NCBI GenBank assembly: GCA_001557505.1
Contig: LSAX01000001.1
Location: 1,922,001-1,986,000 of the forward strand
Reading direction: 5' to 3'
Length of the DNA stretch: 64,000 nt
Origin: Reticulascus tulasneorum
Taxonomy: Eukaryota; Ascomycota; Sordariomycetes; Glomerellales; Reticulascaceae
Under the pieces are notes generated by a model that had not been told where the DNA came from, searched no databases, and worked only from the letters and a program-made list of their open reading frames with translations. Within the stretch, counting starts at the first letter, position 1. Every line of letters starts with the position of its first letter. A program made the position numbers and the translations under genes. Positions 1 to 13,500 of this stretch are shown here, one piece after another.

Positions 1-1791
1 AGCTTTTCCAACGACCACTGTTGACGCTATAGTGAGCAAGCCCGCGGCGCCCCGCGACTGCTACATATCTCCCGTCTGGGGAAATAACTGTGCATCGGAC
101 TGGCCATTGGTTGAGGAGATACGAGGGTGGAATCTTTGTGGTGTGCCATAGGAATGGCTCCGCAGATATTGTTGCTAGATCAGGAAGATCATAACCACGA
201 TAAATCATCACGTTTGTACTTGTTTGAAGCACTGTGCGGAAGAGATTTGCAGAGTTGTAACAACCCGCGACCGCACTCCTGGCCATCTCAAGACCCCAAA
301 TTGCTTCATGCCGGCTGTTTGCCAACAGCAGCTCAGAGCCGCCCCCGATCCAGACTGCATCAACAACACCAGATAGCCACTTTTCCCCGTTTGCTTCTGC
401 AATGGAGAGGTCTGCTCCAAAGCTGTGGCTACCCGGTTGCCCATACACACTCCAGGTTGCCCAGCCATTCTCAAACCCTGCAAACAGACAGTACCCATCC
501 GGTGAGTAGCTCAATGTCTCGAGTGATCCAGACACTCTCGGAGCTACAGGAAGAGTGTGGGTGTGGGAATGGGGGATATTGCCAGCGTAATCTCTAGCGG
601 AATAAACATGTATGCGCCCGCCGGCGCAACCCACTGCAATCAACGAGAATCTAGCATTGATGACCGCTTTACATGCATTATCGCCTTCCTGCCGCGGTGT
701 ATGGAAGCAGTAGCCCTTAAAGAGCTTTTTGGGATCTGCTTCTGGTGAGACTTCCGGGGCCTCTTCGCGGGTTGGTAGACGTTGCACGGCGTAAGCTTTC
801 CCATCACTCGTAATCCAGGTGGATAAGTTCATGGGCCGATCGTGTGTCATTTCCATGATTGTGACCTTCTTCTCCAGCCAACCCATCCGACTAATGATCT
901 CTGTTCTGGTCTGGCTTCCATTGTTGTCAGGTGTCCAACGAATGCACTGGACGGCTGCCGGTTTACGCGTTGCGACAACGAGCTCATCGTCAAGCGCTAG
1001 AGCACTTGCAATGCTTGCGTCAACTTTGATAACCATCCTGAACCGGACACTCACGTCATGAATGCCCAATCCTTCCCCGGGTCCCCATAGGTATTGGTCT
1101 GGTGCTATAGTGCCCGGGCCGGCATGGTGGTTCTGTCGACGCCTTTGCACATTCGCGTAGCTCGGGAAGTAAGGCTTGTAGACTTGCGATTCGGAATCAG
1201 TCGCAATTGAGTATGTGATGAGATAGCCTAGAGTTGTGTGTACAACAAATATGGCCGAATCCGGCCGCAGAAGCAGGTCAACATTCTCGCCGTACGTCTT
1301 GAGCGACGACTCGGATCGAACAACAATGGCTAATATAACTGCCGGCTTCAAACTTGATTAGACGCAACTGGGCAGGACGGTCGAAGGAAACTGCCTACCT
1401 TTGTTTGCCAAAGTGTCATGGAAGTGGATGTGATGACGGCAAATAGAGGTCCACCTCTAGCTATGCGTAGCGCCAACACAGGATCCTTCAGTGGAAGCTT
1501 AACTGGATCCCGGGCCGAAGGGCGAGACTCGAGGGACGGGTTACTCGGTTCGTGCTCGTGCTCAACGGAGTTGATACTTGGGGTCATCGGCGTAATAGGT
1601 GTTGCAATCTCGGAGTCATCTTGGCCTGCGTGCTGATGCTGAGCATTGAGCAGCGACGTCGGTGGACTCTCGGTAGCCGGGTCAATGTCAAAAGGATTTG
1701 GTAGGCCATCTTGAGAAACGACGAGATTGAAGGAAGGGCCTTGACTGCTACTTGTCGCGTAGACCCGAGGCGTACCAATTGGCCAATACAT
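1..1791 (-). CDS. RIC1: RIC1, Ypt6/Rab6 GEF complex subunit (5' part, runs off the left edge)
   Basis: Ric1 pairs with Rgp1 as the nucleotide-exchange factor for the Golgi GTPase Ypt6/Rab6, acting in retrograde traffic to the Golgi. The start is the ATG at 1789-1791, opening MYWPIGTPRVYATSS, the usual Ric1 N-terminus. Exon 1 is 1399-1791. A 53-bp intron (1346-1398) ends at a TTTGAAG acceptor and restores the frame WQTK/PAVILAIVVRSES. Exon 2 then stays open to base 1, about 579 residues in all, covering the N-terminal beta-propeller region with segments such as YGENVDLLLRPDSA and LDDELVVATRKPAAVQC. The insert after residue 20 is Ser/Thr/Pro-rich and low complexity. The C-terminal RIC1 domain lies outside the window. 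It is divergent from TEX1 across an 886-bp spacer. Identity rests on remembered family sequence and is secure. Confidence 0.93.
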
Positions 1792-2677
1792 GTCGGCGAC
1801 GGCAACTTGTTGACCTTGACGTTTCGTCCAATATGGCAGAACCTAGGAAGGCAATGTCCAACTAAGCCGAGGATGAGCAGGTGTCCTAGGATGGCAAGGC
1901 GGATATGGCTTGTTCATGGCTGCTCGTCGAACCTAGCGGAGCACAGCAGACTGGAAGAATCTGGACAGCTCAATATCATGAGAAAGTGTTGCTTCCTGTA
2001 GCTGGTGGGGTTGGTCTTGGCAACTGGGGAGAGGTATCACCAGTCCTCCCAGCTGGCCACAGCTGCCTTCCTGAGGTGATCCAGGGCCACTTGCAGTGAT
2101 CTAAGGTACGATGAGTGAGGTAGGCTTGTTACTACCGCCTTTAGGTACCGGTAGGTTGCTGCTGTAGGTCAATTACCTTCCTCCCTCAGTAGCTTTGTAA
2201 GGTAGGTAAGGTACCTACGCTCCGGTTCGGGGGGTGGCAAGCGAATCGTAAAACAGGTGCCGCTTTGGCACCTGGATATTCAAATAAGGTAGCTATGAAC
2301 AAATATATTAGATGAATGTTGCGGTGAATATATAGTAAGACATTCAGATATTCAAGTAGCCAGTCATAAGATTTTTATAGTTAATTTTGCAGTGAGAATA
2401 TAGCTAATTATAACATATTCGTTGCCTTCTTTTCTTGTCTTTTACATAACTTTCGGAGGCACATTGGTAACGCTAGCGCTACCCTTCCTCTCCTGAAATC
2501 CCAATACAGGTTCCGTCATACCAAATTGTCCGACGGCACCCAACCAATAATCCGCTTATCTTCACTGAGGGCCATTCAGGATCCCCAAATTCCTTTGCCT
2601 ACTAGTTTGACAGCAAAGAGGAATACAATTCGAGGCCGGTTCTTCGCCAACTAACCAGACGAATCCAAGGTCTTCAT
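1792..2677. promoter_or_regulatory. Divergent intergenic region RIC1/TEX1
   Basis: 886 bp between two divergent starts. It should hold both promoters. 2120-2222 is dense in short GGTAGG/AGGTAC/TACCTA words, and 2280-2430 is AT-rich. No supported gene was seen. Confidence 0.5.
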
Positions 2678-4090
2678 ATGGCTCCCTTGTTACGTCCCAG
2701 GCAAAGCCTTTCCAAAGAGAAGTTCTCCACCTACTTTGGCAGTCTCAAAAGTCAGCCATATCACGACCCAAGCTCGACTTCAAGAGGCGCGAGCTCCCAT
2801 AGGCATGTTCAACCAAGATCGACAGTTCCTAATCTGGCTCGGCACCTAACTAACTCTGTGCGTTTTTAGTTTGCGGTCAATTGCTTGGAATCCTCTGGGC
2901 AGTCTGGTTGCTACGGGCTCCGCAGACAAGACCCTTCGCGTCTGTAAGTGGCGTCGTATCTTACCTTTCTCGATCTCCAGCGGTCCTACTACCCCTCTGC
3001 GCGGTACTTTACTTCTTGTCCTTCGTACGGGTATGCGTGAAAGGGCTATGTTTCTGATCTCTTAAATGTAAACAGGGAATCCAGAAAAGCCAAATGTGCG
3101 GTTCTCAACCGAGCTGAAGGGGCATTCGGCTCCCATAGAGAAAGTCGCGTTCAATCCGGTGAAAGATGCTGAGCTCTGCAGTGTGAGCAACGACGGCGTA
3201 GTTAAGTTCTGGGATGTGAGAACCAAGACTTGTGTCAATGAGATCAAGGGACTTGGCGATGCTTTCACCCTGGCTTGGGCGCCTGATGGCCAGTCGCTTG
3301 TGGTAGGAAACAAAGTCAGTAGCACCAGCCTCTTCCTCTCTCTCCCTCGGCGGGGTCCCATTAAAACACTGACATATGTTTCTTCTTCGTAGACAGACAA
3401 TGTGTTTGTGCTGTCGCCAACACAGACGACACCGTTATCGTCACATCAACAACCTGGACAGACTAATCAAATAGCATTCTGCTGGAGCGGGAAGAAAACA
3501 TTCCTGACGACGGGAGCAGGTCGAATCCGCGTACTTTCTTATCCAGAGTTTGATCCCGTGCTTCACCTCAACTACAAAGATGAAACGAAGGAATTCACAT
3601 TAAACGGCCATACGTCATCTTGTCTCTCTGCGGAGCTCCAACCTACCGGACGCTACTTGGCCACCGGTGGCTCTGATTCCATAATCGCTCTGTGGGATAC
3701 CACTGACTGGATATGTCAGAGAACAGTTACCAATATGGTTGGGCCGGTTCGATCTATCAGTTCGTGGACATGCCAAAGTTGCAGATTAGCTTTTGTTAAC
3801 ACAAACCCAGGTTTCACGTTTGATGGCAGCTACGTGGTTGGAGGGAGTGACGAAGGCAAGCTACCGCAGACCATATAAGTTCGGTATACGGGACGAGAAG
3901 GCTAGAGACTAACTCGAGGATACTAGGTTCTGGGCTTGAGGTCTGTCACACGGAGACTGGAGACCATGTTCACACCTTCAAGACTGCCGGTTCCTGTCCG
4001 ATCGTGTCATGGGCACCGACACGGTATTGTCTTGCCTATAGCGACTTAGGAATACTTCGGATCGTTGGAGTCGATCCCGACAGAAAGTAA
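2678..4090 (+). CDS. TEX1: THO complex subunit Tex1/THOC3 (WD40 protein)
   Basis: This is the WD-repeat subunit of the THO/TREX complex, which couples transcription to mRNP packaging and export in the nucleus. Exons: 2678-2802, 2870-2943, 3076-3314, 3393-3759, 3811-3855 and 3927-4090 (337 aa). Joined, they give LRSIAWNPLGSLVATGSAD, then RVW/NPEKPNVRFSTELKGH, and later GRYLATGGSDSIIALWD and SYVVGGSDEG/SGLEV, which are clear WD40 blades of the THOC3 type. Two introns appear to use GC donors: 2803-2869 (AG|GCATGT) and 3856-3926 (AG|GCAAGC). Intron 1 ends with a textbook CTAAC branch and TTTTTAG acceptor. No GT donor rescues the frame at those two sites. The start ATG is the first in frame. Identity is secure; the exact exon 1 end is inferred. 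Confidence 0.9.
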
Positions 4091-5061
4091 TCACAATCAG
4101 TCTGCCTGAAGGGCAACTGGCAGAATGAAAATCAATGATAGGATGTTGGTTGTTGGAGGCATATCTCAGAGTGGCTGCTTGCTATATGAGGCGACGGGAA
4201 CGTACACCACGATACTGGCATCTACAAAAGATACCCCCGTTTGCGACTGAAGATCTATGCAGTTCGAGCGTCGATTCCCAAGTACAACGTAGTTGAAATC
4301 GGCATAACGCCACAGGTAGCGGGGCCTGCCCCAGTGGCCGCTTGTATTCTCATGTCTTGGGGGGCTGTCTGCTCTGAATCAAAGTCGTCCCTGGTAAACT
4401 GCGCAATCGTTACATCAGAAGAATTACATATCTAGAGGAATGTTGGAAAACTAACAGTCTAATAATTGCTGTCTTGTTTGTAACTCTACGCTTTCCATGA
4501 GACCTGCCCGTCAAGTCACATCGTGTTTGGGTAGTGCCTCTTTCTTATGCCACTTTCACAATCGATACTGACCTATGTTCCACATATGCTAGTCTCGGGT
4601 GAAGAGATGCGGGCCCGGCGGTATGACTCCAGAAACGCTATATCGACGATGCAGAAGAGTGTTGTTTAGTTTGTGCTATACAGGACTTGAAAACACCACA
4701 CATAAAAGCCCACAACGCCGCACATGTAAATGTTTTAATATTCGTCCTATTCATATTTCTCGCAGCGTCCGCCAAGTTCAGGACGAGGGTGCTGGAAGAG
4801 AGCGTAGCTTAACACTCAAGCAGGCTCTGTATTGGTCTTCCCTTCGGCAGCACGTCCAGCAACGACGCCGCATATCAAAACTAAACAGCCATCCCCCGGG
4901 ATGGGGTCGAGGGCAGGAAAATGACCGCTCTGTATCCCGTAAACTCCTAGCGCCACTCCTTCCCATGTGGCGGTCCAGCCAAAACCGAATATCCGCCGAT
5001 GTTATCCCAGACGCCTCGAGCATTAAACCCAATTTCCGATCAAACGTTTGAAGCTGCCTCT
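4091..5061. other. Intergenic, convergent 3' regions
   Basis: 971 bp between the ends of TEX1 and the small minus-strand gene. It contains only open stretches without recognisable protein features. I see no gene, RNA or repeat here. Confidence 0.4.
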
Positions 5062-5349
5062 TCAGAAGCTGCCCATCCGCTCCTCCACGCTTTCCCAATA
5101 GACAATAGGTCGTGGTTCAAGTATGTTTAACCCAGTGCCAAAGCTCTTCCTCTCCTCCTCGAGGTCGAGGATCGAGGGCTGACGGAAGATGATGCTGTTG
5201 ATGGTGCTCACGGGCGACGACATGGTGGTCGAATACGAGTTCCGGTTGCTGCTCGCCTGAGAGGAAGCTGACGACGACCGTCGAAACGACGTCCGGATAT
5301 TCGTGGGGGAGAAGCGAGAGGTGATGGCATGGAAGCGTGAGGTCTGCAT
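5062..5349 (-). CDS. Small conserved-looking hypothetical protein
   Basis: A 95-residue single-exon frame starting at the ATG at 5347-5349. The first half is Ser/Arg/Asn-rich, with a basic Ser-rich stretch (FRRSSSASSQ) that could be disordered or a mitochondrial presequence. The second half is more ordered and acidic (SILDLEEERKSFG, then PRPIVYWESVEERMGSF). I have a vague recollection of similar small fungal proteins but no function. Codon use and the ordered C-terminal half favour a real gene over chance; the ORF is not overlapped by a better one. An alternative is translation from the internal ATG (MSSPVSTINS), giving about 53 residues. Confidence 0.6.
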   Translation of the reverse strand: MQTSRFHAITSRFSPTNIRTSFRRSSSASSQASSNRNSYSTTMSSPVSTINSIIFRQPSILDLEEERKSFGTGLNILEPRPIVYWESVEERMGSF

Positions 5350-7535
5350 CTTGTCTCCGAAGTGTGATTGTCTCGCAACTTGCGTAGTGGTTGCTGAGTT
5401 GAATTGGCCTGCAAGTAAGATGGGAAATCAAGGGTTGGAGGCGAAGGTATGGTAGAAGAAAAACAAGGCACAGCCTATATTGCAAAATTGACGACAACGA
5501 ATGACAAGAATGTAATGAGTGTTAAAGATAGGACAGTCTACTACACTGACGAGGCATGAATAGAACAATGTCAACCACCTGGAGCAAGTCCTTGTAAGAG
5601 AGATTGCTGGAGGAAGCAAGAAAGCAGACGCAAGAAGCGGAGGCGGTAGGGTCTGGTTTAATAGTAAACGGCACGTCAAGATACCTAGCCACACGAGGCG
5701 TTGCGGACAGACAACCAAACTTGATGCCCCTGGAAACAGCATACGTACATGGCAAGAGGCGAAGAGTGTTTTAACAAAGGGGACTGATCCAGGGGTGTAA
5801 CGCAGACGGGATCAATGCGAACAGCTCTGGTTCACTTCTTCTTCGGAGGCTTGACGCAGCTGCGAGGGGGGGATGATATGGCCTGACAAGCCTTGAGTGT
5901 GGTAGATCAGTGGGTAGGCTGAATGGCATGTGGTTCGGACGATGCACCTCACTTGCACGTCACGGCGTGTGAGACCCCCAGAGGCAGGAGAGGGAAGGAT
6001 TGCTGCAAAAACAGTATATGGTGGCGAGGATCCAAGGGGGAGGCCAGCGGAGCTTCTGGGATGTCGGCCGGGAGTGAGGGGCGACAAGTTAGAGGATTGT
6101 AGCAGCCGTGTTGGCATGCATTGTGTGATCGACATCGGGGTTCCAGGCGGGACGAAGGTCTGCTCCCCCCCGGCCATTCGGAGACAAGGCGCACGGCTGT
6201 TTCATGAATCCCCGCCATGTAAATTGCGGATTTCAACAAATGTGTCAGAGATTCGTGAGGATGCTTGGTGGAAAGTCTTCTGGAATCTAGAGGCCGTGTT
6301 GACAAGGAGAAGAAAAGCCAGATAGTGTAGCGATGATGTTCAACTCGGTAGGCGATAGTCATATTGCTTCAACTTATTAGTCGCTCGGGTAGCTGAACAC
6401 CTTGTACACTGAATGAGAGCCAGCTTCGCCGTAACTTGTGCGTTGTGCTTGGGCGAGCCATCGTGAATTGAAGATAAAGATTATGAAAACAGGCCAGGAT
6501 CCCAGCGAAGCCGCATCAATCGCGAGGTACAGATTACAGGTGGTGGAAAACGAGGCGTGGGTTGGAGTCATGTGGGAAAATGGATTGAAACAATACAATG
6601 CACTGGTTGAAACAGAGGGCAACATGGGGGAAAGGGTTCGAGACGAGACACCCACTAACTACCTCTCTGGAAGCCAATTACCTAAATACTACGTATGTAC
6701 GATACGGTACGTCCGTCTCCTTTCTGTCTACCTCGGTATGTAAGGAGCAAGGGCGGTTTTACAAGTAACTTAGAAGATATCATTGTTTTGGCGAGACGGT
6801 TTTCATTTTATTCCTCGATAGCGTGAAGGTGATGAAGCGGCCCATATCATCCAGCAACCTCGTTTGTTGGATGGATTGGGAGGGATTCGTCTTTTGGTGA
6901 AAAAGGGGGGGGGTTCTGTCTGGGGTGGCCTGCAAGGTTTCCCTGGGCCCTTAAGTTAATTACATGGGCTGTTGGTGCCTGCCAGGCTCCGGCACCACCA
7001 ATTGGACAATGTACTTTCCAGCTTCGACCCTCAACCCAAATCTGGTGCCTTTTGTTCAGTTGACTCTGTTCTTCGTACGGAGGACTACGCAACCATTAAG
7101 CAACATTCCCCAAATCTGACAGTCGTGTCTAACAAGTACGGGAATCTGCAGAGTGTCCATATACGCGAGCCTGCACATAACTTAGGATACTCAGACCAGC
7201 TTCGACTACATTGCACCATCACGGAAACACGTGGAATGCCAAAATTGAAATGCTCCATACACATAGTGTACAACTCTAGTGACGAGGCAGCTGGCTGGCT
7301 GTCTAAGCTGCCCCGTCCATCGCGGTGCACAATGCCACGAGGCGTGAGAGACGCCATCGGTCCTCTAGAAACAAATTCCCATCAGCCATGCTTCGACGCC
7401 TTCTATCACCTAACCCTGAGTGCCCAATGCTAAGCCCGTGTGCCATGATCATTCCATTACCAACGTTCCGAACGCCGTCGCTTGCTTTTCGTAACTCGAC
7501 AACCTATTCATTCTGACGAATCCCGAATGGCTTGT
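5350..7535. other. Intergenic region upstream of the small gene and downstream of CCH1
   Basis: About 2.2 kb. Several chance frames of 90-153 codons occur on both strands, but none shows domains, compositional order or splice context that I can support. 6670-6740 has a TACGTA/GTACG-rich patch. 6905-6915 is a short G run. Transcript ends of CCH1 probably lie at the right side. Confidence 0.4.
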
Positions 7536-10500
7536 CTATCTGTAACCTCCCAAATCCGACCTTCGAACCGTTGCACTTCGCCGAATACTCTCGACCCAGA
7601 CAGAGTCATCGAGAATATCGCGTACTTGTGCTGGGCTTACAGCACTTGTCCGACGACTATTCTCGCCAGACCCTGGTCCTGGCTCCTGTAGCTCAAAGCT
7701 GAATGCCGAGCTTGTCGCTTGATGAGATGGCGACATTGGCCCAGCTCGCGGAAAGCTCAGTGGGTGTTGGTATGCGGTGTCGTGGAGTGACAAGTCTGTC
7801 ACCCCGGACCAACTTCTATGATGCGATCTGGCATCATCTGCACTCAGGAGAGCCGAGCTTGGTCGACGCTCTCTGGGTGCCGGTGATGATTGCCGCCCGT
7901 GGTGATCATCTTCATCATCCACAAGAATATGCGGGATATCTAGCTGCGGAATGGCTGTCATTCTGGCAGACCGCTTGTGGTCCATGTGACGTTTGAACTT
8001 TCTCGTCCAGTAGCTGGACAGGTCGATTAAATCAGCGACAAGTTCATAAGGCTGATAGAGTTGGCATGTTGTACTTACAGCGTATCGAAAAACCCAAGCA
8101 CTACTCTTCTTCGGACTTCCTCCTCGACTCGTTGAAGTCTGGCACGACGGCGCAAGAACTCTTCCAGCCTAAAGTCTCAAGTTAGCGAGCTTGTCATAGA
8201 ACACGAAGTATTTGAATGAATGGACTTGCCTCAAGCTCTTGCTGTCACTGATTATGTTGTAGTGGGCTAGTATCATGAGCACTGTAGTGAATGATATGCC
8301 TTTGTCGGGGTCTGCAGAGACCATGACTTCCTCAAAGAATATGTTGAAGCGCCGTCGCCGCTCGCGAACCTTCGCAACATCTATCTGTGCCAATCGACGG
8401 TTGAGACGTTGGATATCCACGCCGCTATATGCGCTCGTTGTCGCAATCGAAAGGTGCCTAGAACCGCCAGGTTCGTTGCGGACGTCTTCTAGAATCTGAC
8501 GAACCGAGTCATCGGCGTCATATATACGCATTTCGAAGACCCCAGACAGCTCTCCCAACAGCCGCGGGAACGCTTCCTTACTGATGAAACCGGTACCAGC
8601 TGGATCTACACTTCGCCATGCTTCTTTGAACCGCCGAATCTCGTCTCGATCCACAACGGCCAGTCCACTCGATCGCTGGTATACATAACTGAAACTTTCG
8701 TAGATGAGGGACACGAAGAGATTGACGAAGATGTACATGCTCAGAATGTTCCAGGCAACAAATAGAACCCTAGCCCATGGCTTACTGCCGCAATCGCTCT
8801 GGAAGAAGTTGGCAGTATCGACGCAGAGTGGCGGCTCTATCGCCGCATAGTCCTCCATGACTTGATTCCAACCTTCTCCGCAGCTCATGCGGAAGAGCAA
8901 AATGAGAGCGTTCGGAACACTTCGAAAGTTGATGTTGCTGCGCTCCTCTTCCCCGAATCGAGTTAGGCTGAATGCTTGTGTCATGGCTATGGCGAAAACG
9001 AGAAAAAACACGAGCCAAGTGGCTAGAAGGTTACCTATCGTTGTGAGACTTGCAGCGGCAGTCTTGAAAAGTTGGTCCAGGGCGTCGTTTCGGGGAATGA
9101 GGAGCAGTACGATGGCAACAAGGAAGAACTTGTGGAGCTGCATGTAGGTCTCGTTCTTCTTGCTGAATAACAGGACTGACGTCGAAACAAAGGCGCCAGT
9201 CACCACAACGAGGGAGTATAAATCCCAGGAGCTCCTGCGGAAGCGGGTCCACCCCAGGCCGACGATACGAATGATAATATTGGCAATGTAAATCAGAATG
9301 AAGGCAAGGAACAGAATGTCTCGCACTTTGGTCCACCATGGGGGCTCGTTGTGGAACTCGGTAACGAGAAGTAGAAGATGAAGGACCAGAACAAACGTGA
9401 TTGCCAGGTACCATTTGCCTCTCTTCTCAATCGCGCGCTTGTGACACCACTTTTTCCACGTCTTTTCCGAGTCGTCATATGAGCTTTTAGAAGGTGAGAT
9501 CTGTCGGAGCAGTTTCCGCAGTTCTAGCCAGGATCGTTGCTCGGCGGTGAGGAACGCAACACCAGTCTGCTCTGTATAGTTGCGCATGAAGACCGAAATA
9601 AACAGAGTGAGTACAAATACCGTCGCGAGAAGATTAAACACCACAAAGAACATGGCATTGCCTTGGGCTGCCAAGGGCTGAGGTTGAAGGCCACGCCCTG
9701 TGATGGATTGAGCTGCAAACGACACGTCCACCCAGCCCTCCTGGCTGACAATTTGGAAGAGCGTGAAGAGGGACGACGCAAAGTCGTCGAAGCTGAAATA
9801 GCTGTTGGATGCAACTCTTGGGGCTAGCATTGGCCACTCGTTGTTGAATGGTGTGCTATTGAACTCGCCGTAGCAGTCCTGAAGAGAGATTATCGACTCA
9901 GCACCATCGTTGCATGAGATCATCAAGCCGTTGAAAAGATTCAATCCATATATGGCGAAAGGTATCAGTAGCGAGATTGAGACGAATGCAGCCTAAGCCA
10001 TAGTTGTCAGAAATCAAACGTATCACGCAGAGGACAAGCAGTGTGCTTACCCCTAAGATCTTCCCGCCGACAACAGTTATGAGAGAATGAAATGTGTCTC
10101 TGGCGCTATCACTGATATTCAATAACCTGAGTGCACGCAGTGCTTTGAAAGCACCGACAGCTCTAGAAACCGCCCCATCATTGGCCAGAAGAGTGAACAC
10201 GTTGATGCAAAGCGTGATAAGAACAACGCCGTCGATGACACCCCATGAGCTGCGGTAGTACGCGTTCGGGGTCCAGAAGAAACCATCGGCAACGACCTTG
10301 ATAAGAGCTTCCACCACGAACACAACTGCGAAGGCCATGTCTGTCCATACGTACCAGTTTGTAAGGCTGAAGGGGTTCTGTTCTTGATATTCCTTTTGGT
10401 AAAGCGGTGTCGTTACACAGGCGAGAACTACCATCGCTACAATGGCAGTGTAGATGAACGCAGAAAACGAGTACCAAGCTATCTTGTTTGGCTCAACACC

Positions 10501-13500
10501 GTCAAAACGCTCACTGCCTCTGCCAGGTCCGACTAATCTCTGGCATGCACGCCGGATGGGATTTTTGGCTGTGAACACGAACAGGGAGTTATTGTAGTTG
10601 GGGTGTCGTGCAAGATACTCTCTTTGTGCTTTTCGCCTTGCAGATGTAGCGGAAACTGCCTGCCGAGCCATCTGCCGAGGATCAAGGGTATCGTTCGGCC
10701 CATCGAAGCGAATATTGGAATAGAATGGATTCGGGTCGCGGCTGCTGAACAAGGAAACAGTCTTGCCCCAGACGGTGGACAGCAGGCCAGGATTCACATC
10801 GCCGGCCGTCGTAGCTTGGGCAGGCGATTGGTCCCCCGTTGGAGTCTCTTGAAGCGGGTCAATAGAATCGTCGAGAAACTCGCGAACAACGGCATCTTTA
10901 AGAAGCATCTCCATCATTGCTGGACCATAGTCTAGCGGGTCCTTCCTTCGGCGTCTTTTGCCAAACGTGAAAATAGTTGACAGAGCGAGATTGCTGGAAG
11001 ACCTGCCCAATTCCTTCCGTTGCAAAAAGGCTTTCACCTGCTCGAGGCGCTTCTCATCTTCAGATACGTCAAAGTTCTCCTGGATGACAGCAATGAACAT
11101 GTTGACCAAAATGAAAAACGACAGAATGAACCATCCAATAAGAAACACGGCACCAATCCATGAGGTATTCAAGGAGGTCGTGTACGTAGTCACATCGTAC
11201 AGGATCGAGGTCCAGTTTTCACTTGACAAGATCTGGTACATGCCAAGGAACGAGTTGAATATGGTAAAGAACGTGATGTTGTTCAGGTCCCCTCCTGGAG
11301 TGTATAAGGGTATCTCGCCACGGAAAAGCTGTACGGCGAAGATAGCCATCAGGAAAGTGATTAAAAACACGAATAGCATAAGATTGCCGATACCAGCTGC
11401 ATTTCCCAAAACCAAAATGATTAGTGTTCGAGTGACAGGAATGGCGAGAACAACCCTGTAGACTCGAAGTATCTGGAATACGCTTAGCCACGCATAGGGC
11501 TGGCCAGAGTTTCGAATGGGAGGAATCAAGATGACAGACGTTGAGACTGCAAGACCCAAGTCAAATAGATTCCGCCAGCTGCGGTGAAATGCACGCCAGT
11601 CGGCCGCGAATCGTATGACTATTTCGACGCCGAGTATGGCAGTGACGACAAATTCAGCAGTCTCTATGAACCGACCACGACCAATCGACATTGTGTTGCT
11701 TCGAAAGCACTGCGCGAGCAGTCCGAAAGCGATAACAACAGTCCAGAAAAGGACGGTTTTGTCGTAGATGCGCTGCAAAGATGATATCCTCTTCAGCCGT
11801 TCATCAATATGCGATTGCAAAAGAGGCTCTTTGTCGACTGTGAAGGCGCTCGCCTTGCTTTCCTCTCGAATAACCTGGAAAGAAGAGGTGATGACTGCGA
11901 TGAGTAAATTGGTCAGCCACAGCATCATAATCATGATGCCTGCGCCGAAGAAAAGGGCTGCGGGCAGATAGTCCGAGTCTGTTGTGTAATACATGAGATC
12001 CGAAAATGTGTTAGCGCTCATGATTACGAAGACTAACTCCAAGGAGTTAAGGATATTGTCAAAATTGACAGTGCCGTTGTACGGATTGTCCTGCTGGAGA
12101 CAGATGGAGCCCCGTGGACAGAGAAAACCTTTGCCTGAGTTGATCCCAGGGATGAGGGTGGACAAGTCCTGGGGATTAGCGCTGGTTACCCAAGGCAATG
12201 GGTCACCAGTGCCATTCTCGAGATAGCCGCCACAGAATTGAAACTCGTTCGTGAATGACGCCGTCTTGTTGTTTGGATCAAGGGGGTCGAGCCAAACACA
12301 TTGCCGGCTCAGACTTGCCTTGAAGCTTTGCACCCCAATTATCGCGAAGAGAAGCCAGAAGAACATAATCAAAAAGGCAACTCGTACAAGAAGGGGCGCT
12401 GCTTTCTTGAGGCTCTTGAGGATAATCTAGCTGGCGTCAGCATGGATTCGATCTTCACTAAGCAGTATACCACTTACCGCTGTTCCATTGGTCAAAGCCA
12501 GCAGCCGTAAGATACGCAGGCAGCTTATCATCCTGAAGACGTATAAGTGATGACGGCTCTCCAGCCCAGTAATTCCCAAGGCGAAAGTGATCCAAAATGC
12601 GACGACAGCAAGAAAATCCAATCGATTGAACGAATGGCGCATGAAGGCCCTTCTCGCGAGCTGCCATCTCTGCTGCTCCTCCACCGTCTCGGGCAGCGCT
12701 TGCCCCTGCATGACAGTAAATGATCGAGCAAACGCAGACGGAGCAAACGTGGTGGCTTGCCGTGACCCCTTCACTGATTTTTGACGTTGGGGTTGGAAGA
12801 TGGCTCGATATTGATCTGCGACAGCAGCCCGAACGCCGCGCTTACGATCAATAGTACTGTATTCCGCGGCATTCAAAATAAAGCCTGATACGATGATCCG
12901 AGCAATTAGCTCCAAGGTAAAAATAACGAACAAGCCAAACATTGCCCAGTCAATCTGAGTGGTTCCCCATCTGTCTGGGCGGCCATTTCCGGCAATATTG
13001 ACATCTGGGGCGGCTTCCACCGCCAACAGAACCGCTTGCAGAACGATTAGAATCAATATAAGCGGCTCCGTGAAGGGATGAACAAGTATATCGCAGAGCC
13101 AGGTCCTAATCACATTGTCTGGAGAGAAGATGCCGAGTGATTTGCCTTTAAGGGGATTGGGAAGTGGCTTCCGCGAGAGTGGTAGTGGCATCTGCTCCGA
13201 GAAAGCAAATTGGGGCTCTCCTTTCTTTTCTGCTGGCATCTGGAAGACTTGTGATGGATACGATGTATCGAGAAGCATCGGGGTGGCACTATGTTGTTGC
13301 TGTCGACTGTCGTCATTGGGCGAGCGAGATCTGTGGCGCTGGGCCCGTTGGTCCATGAGCTCGCCTTCGCCGCTGATATTTACCACACGTTGGGACATCG
13401 CGCGCATCATCGACCCAGCTCTATGTAAGGCCCCAGATGTCGAAGGTGAACGAGATCTTCTGTAGTCTCCTGGTGCTAGAGAGTTGCCATGACTGCGGCG

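Noticed and set aside
5949..6362. 137-codon minus frame and overlapping 131-codon plus frame
   Set aside because: Both strands are open by chance; neither has recognisable or ordered sequence.
6972..7433. 153-codon plus-strand frame downstream of CCH1
   Set aside because: Starts at a non-ATG codon, no domain, lies in the probable CCH1 3' region.
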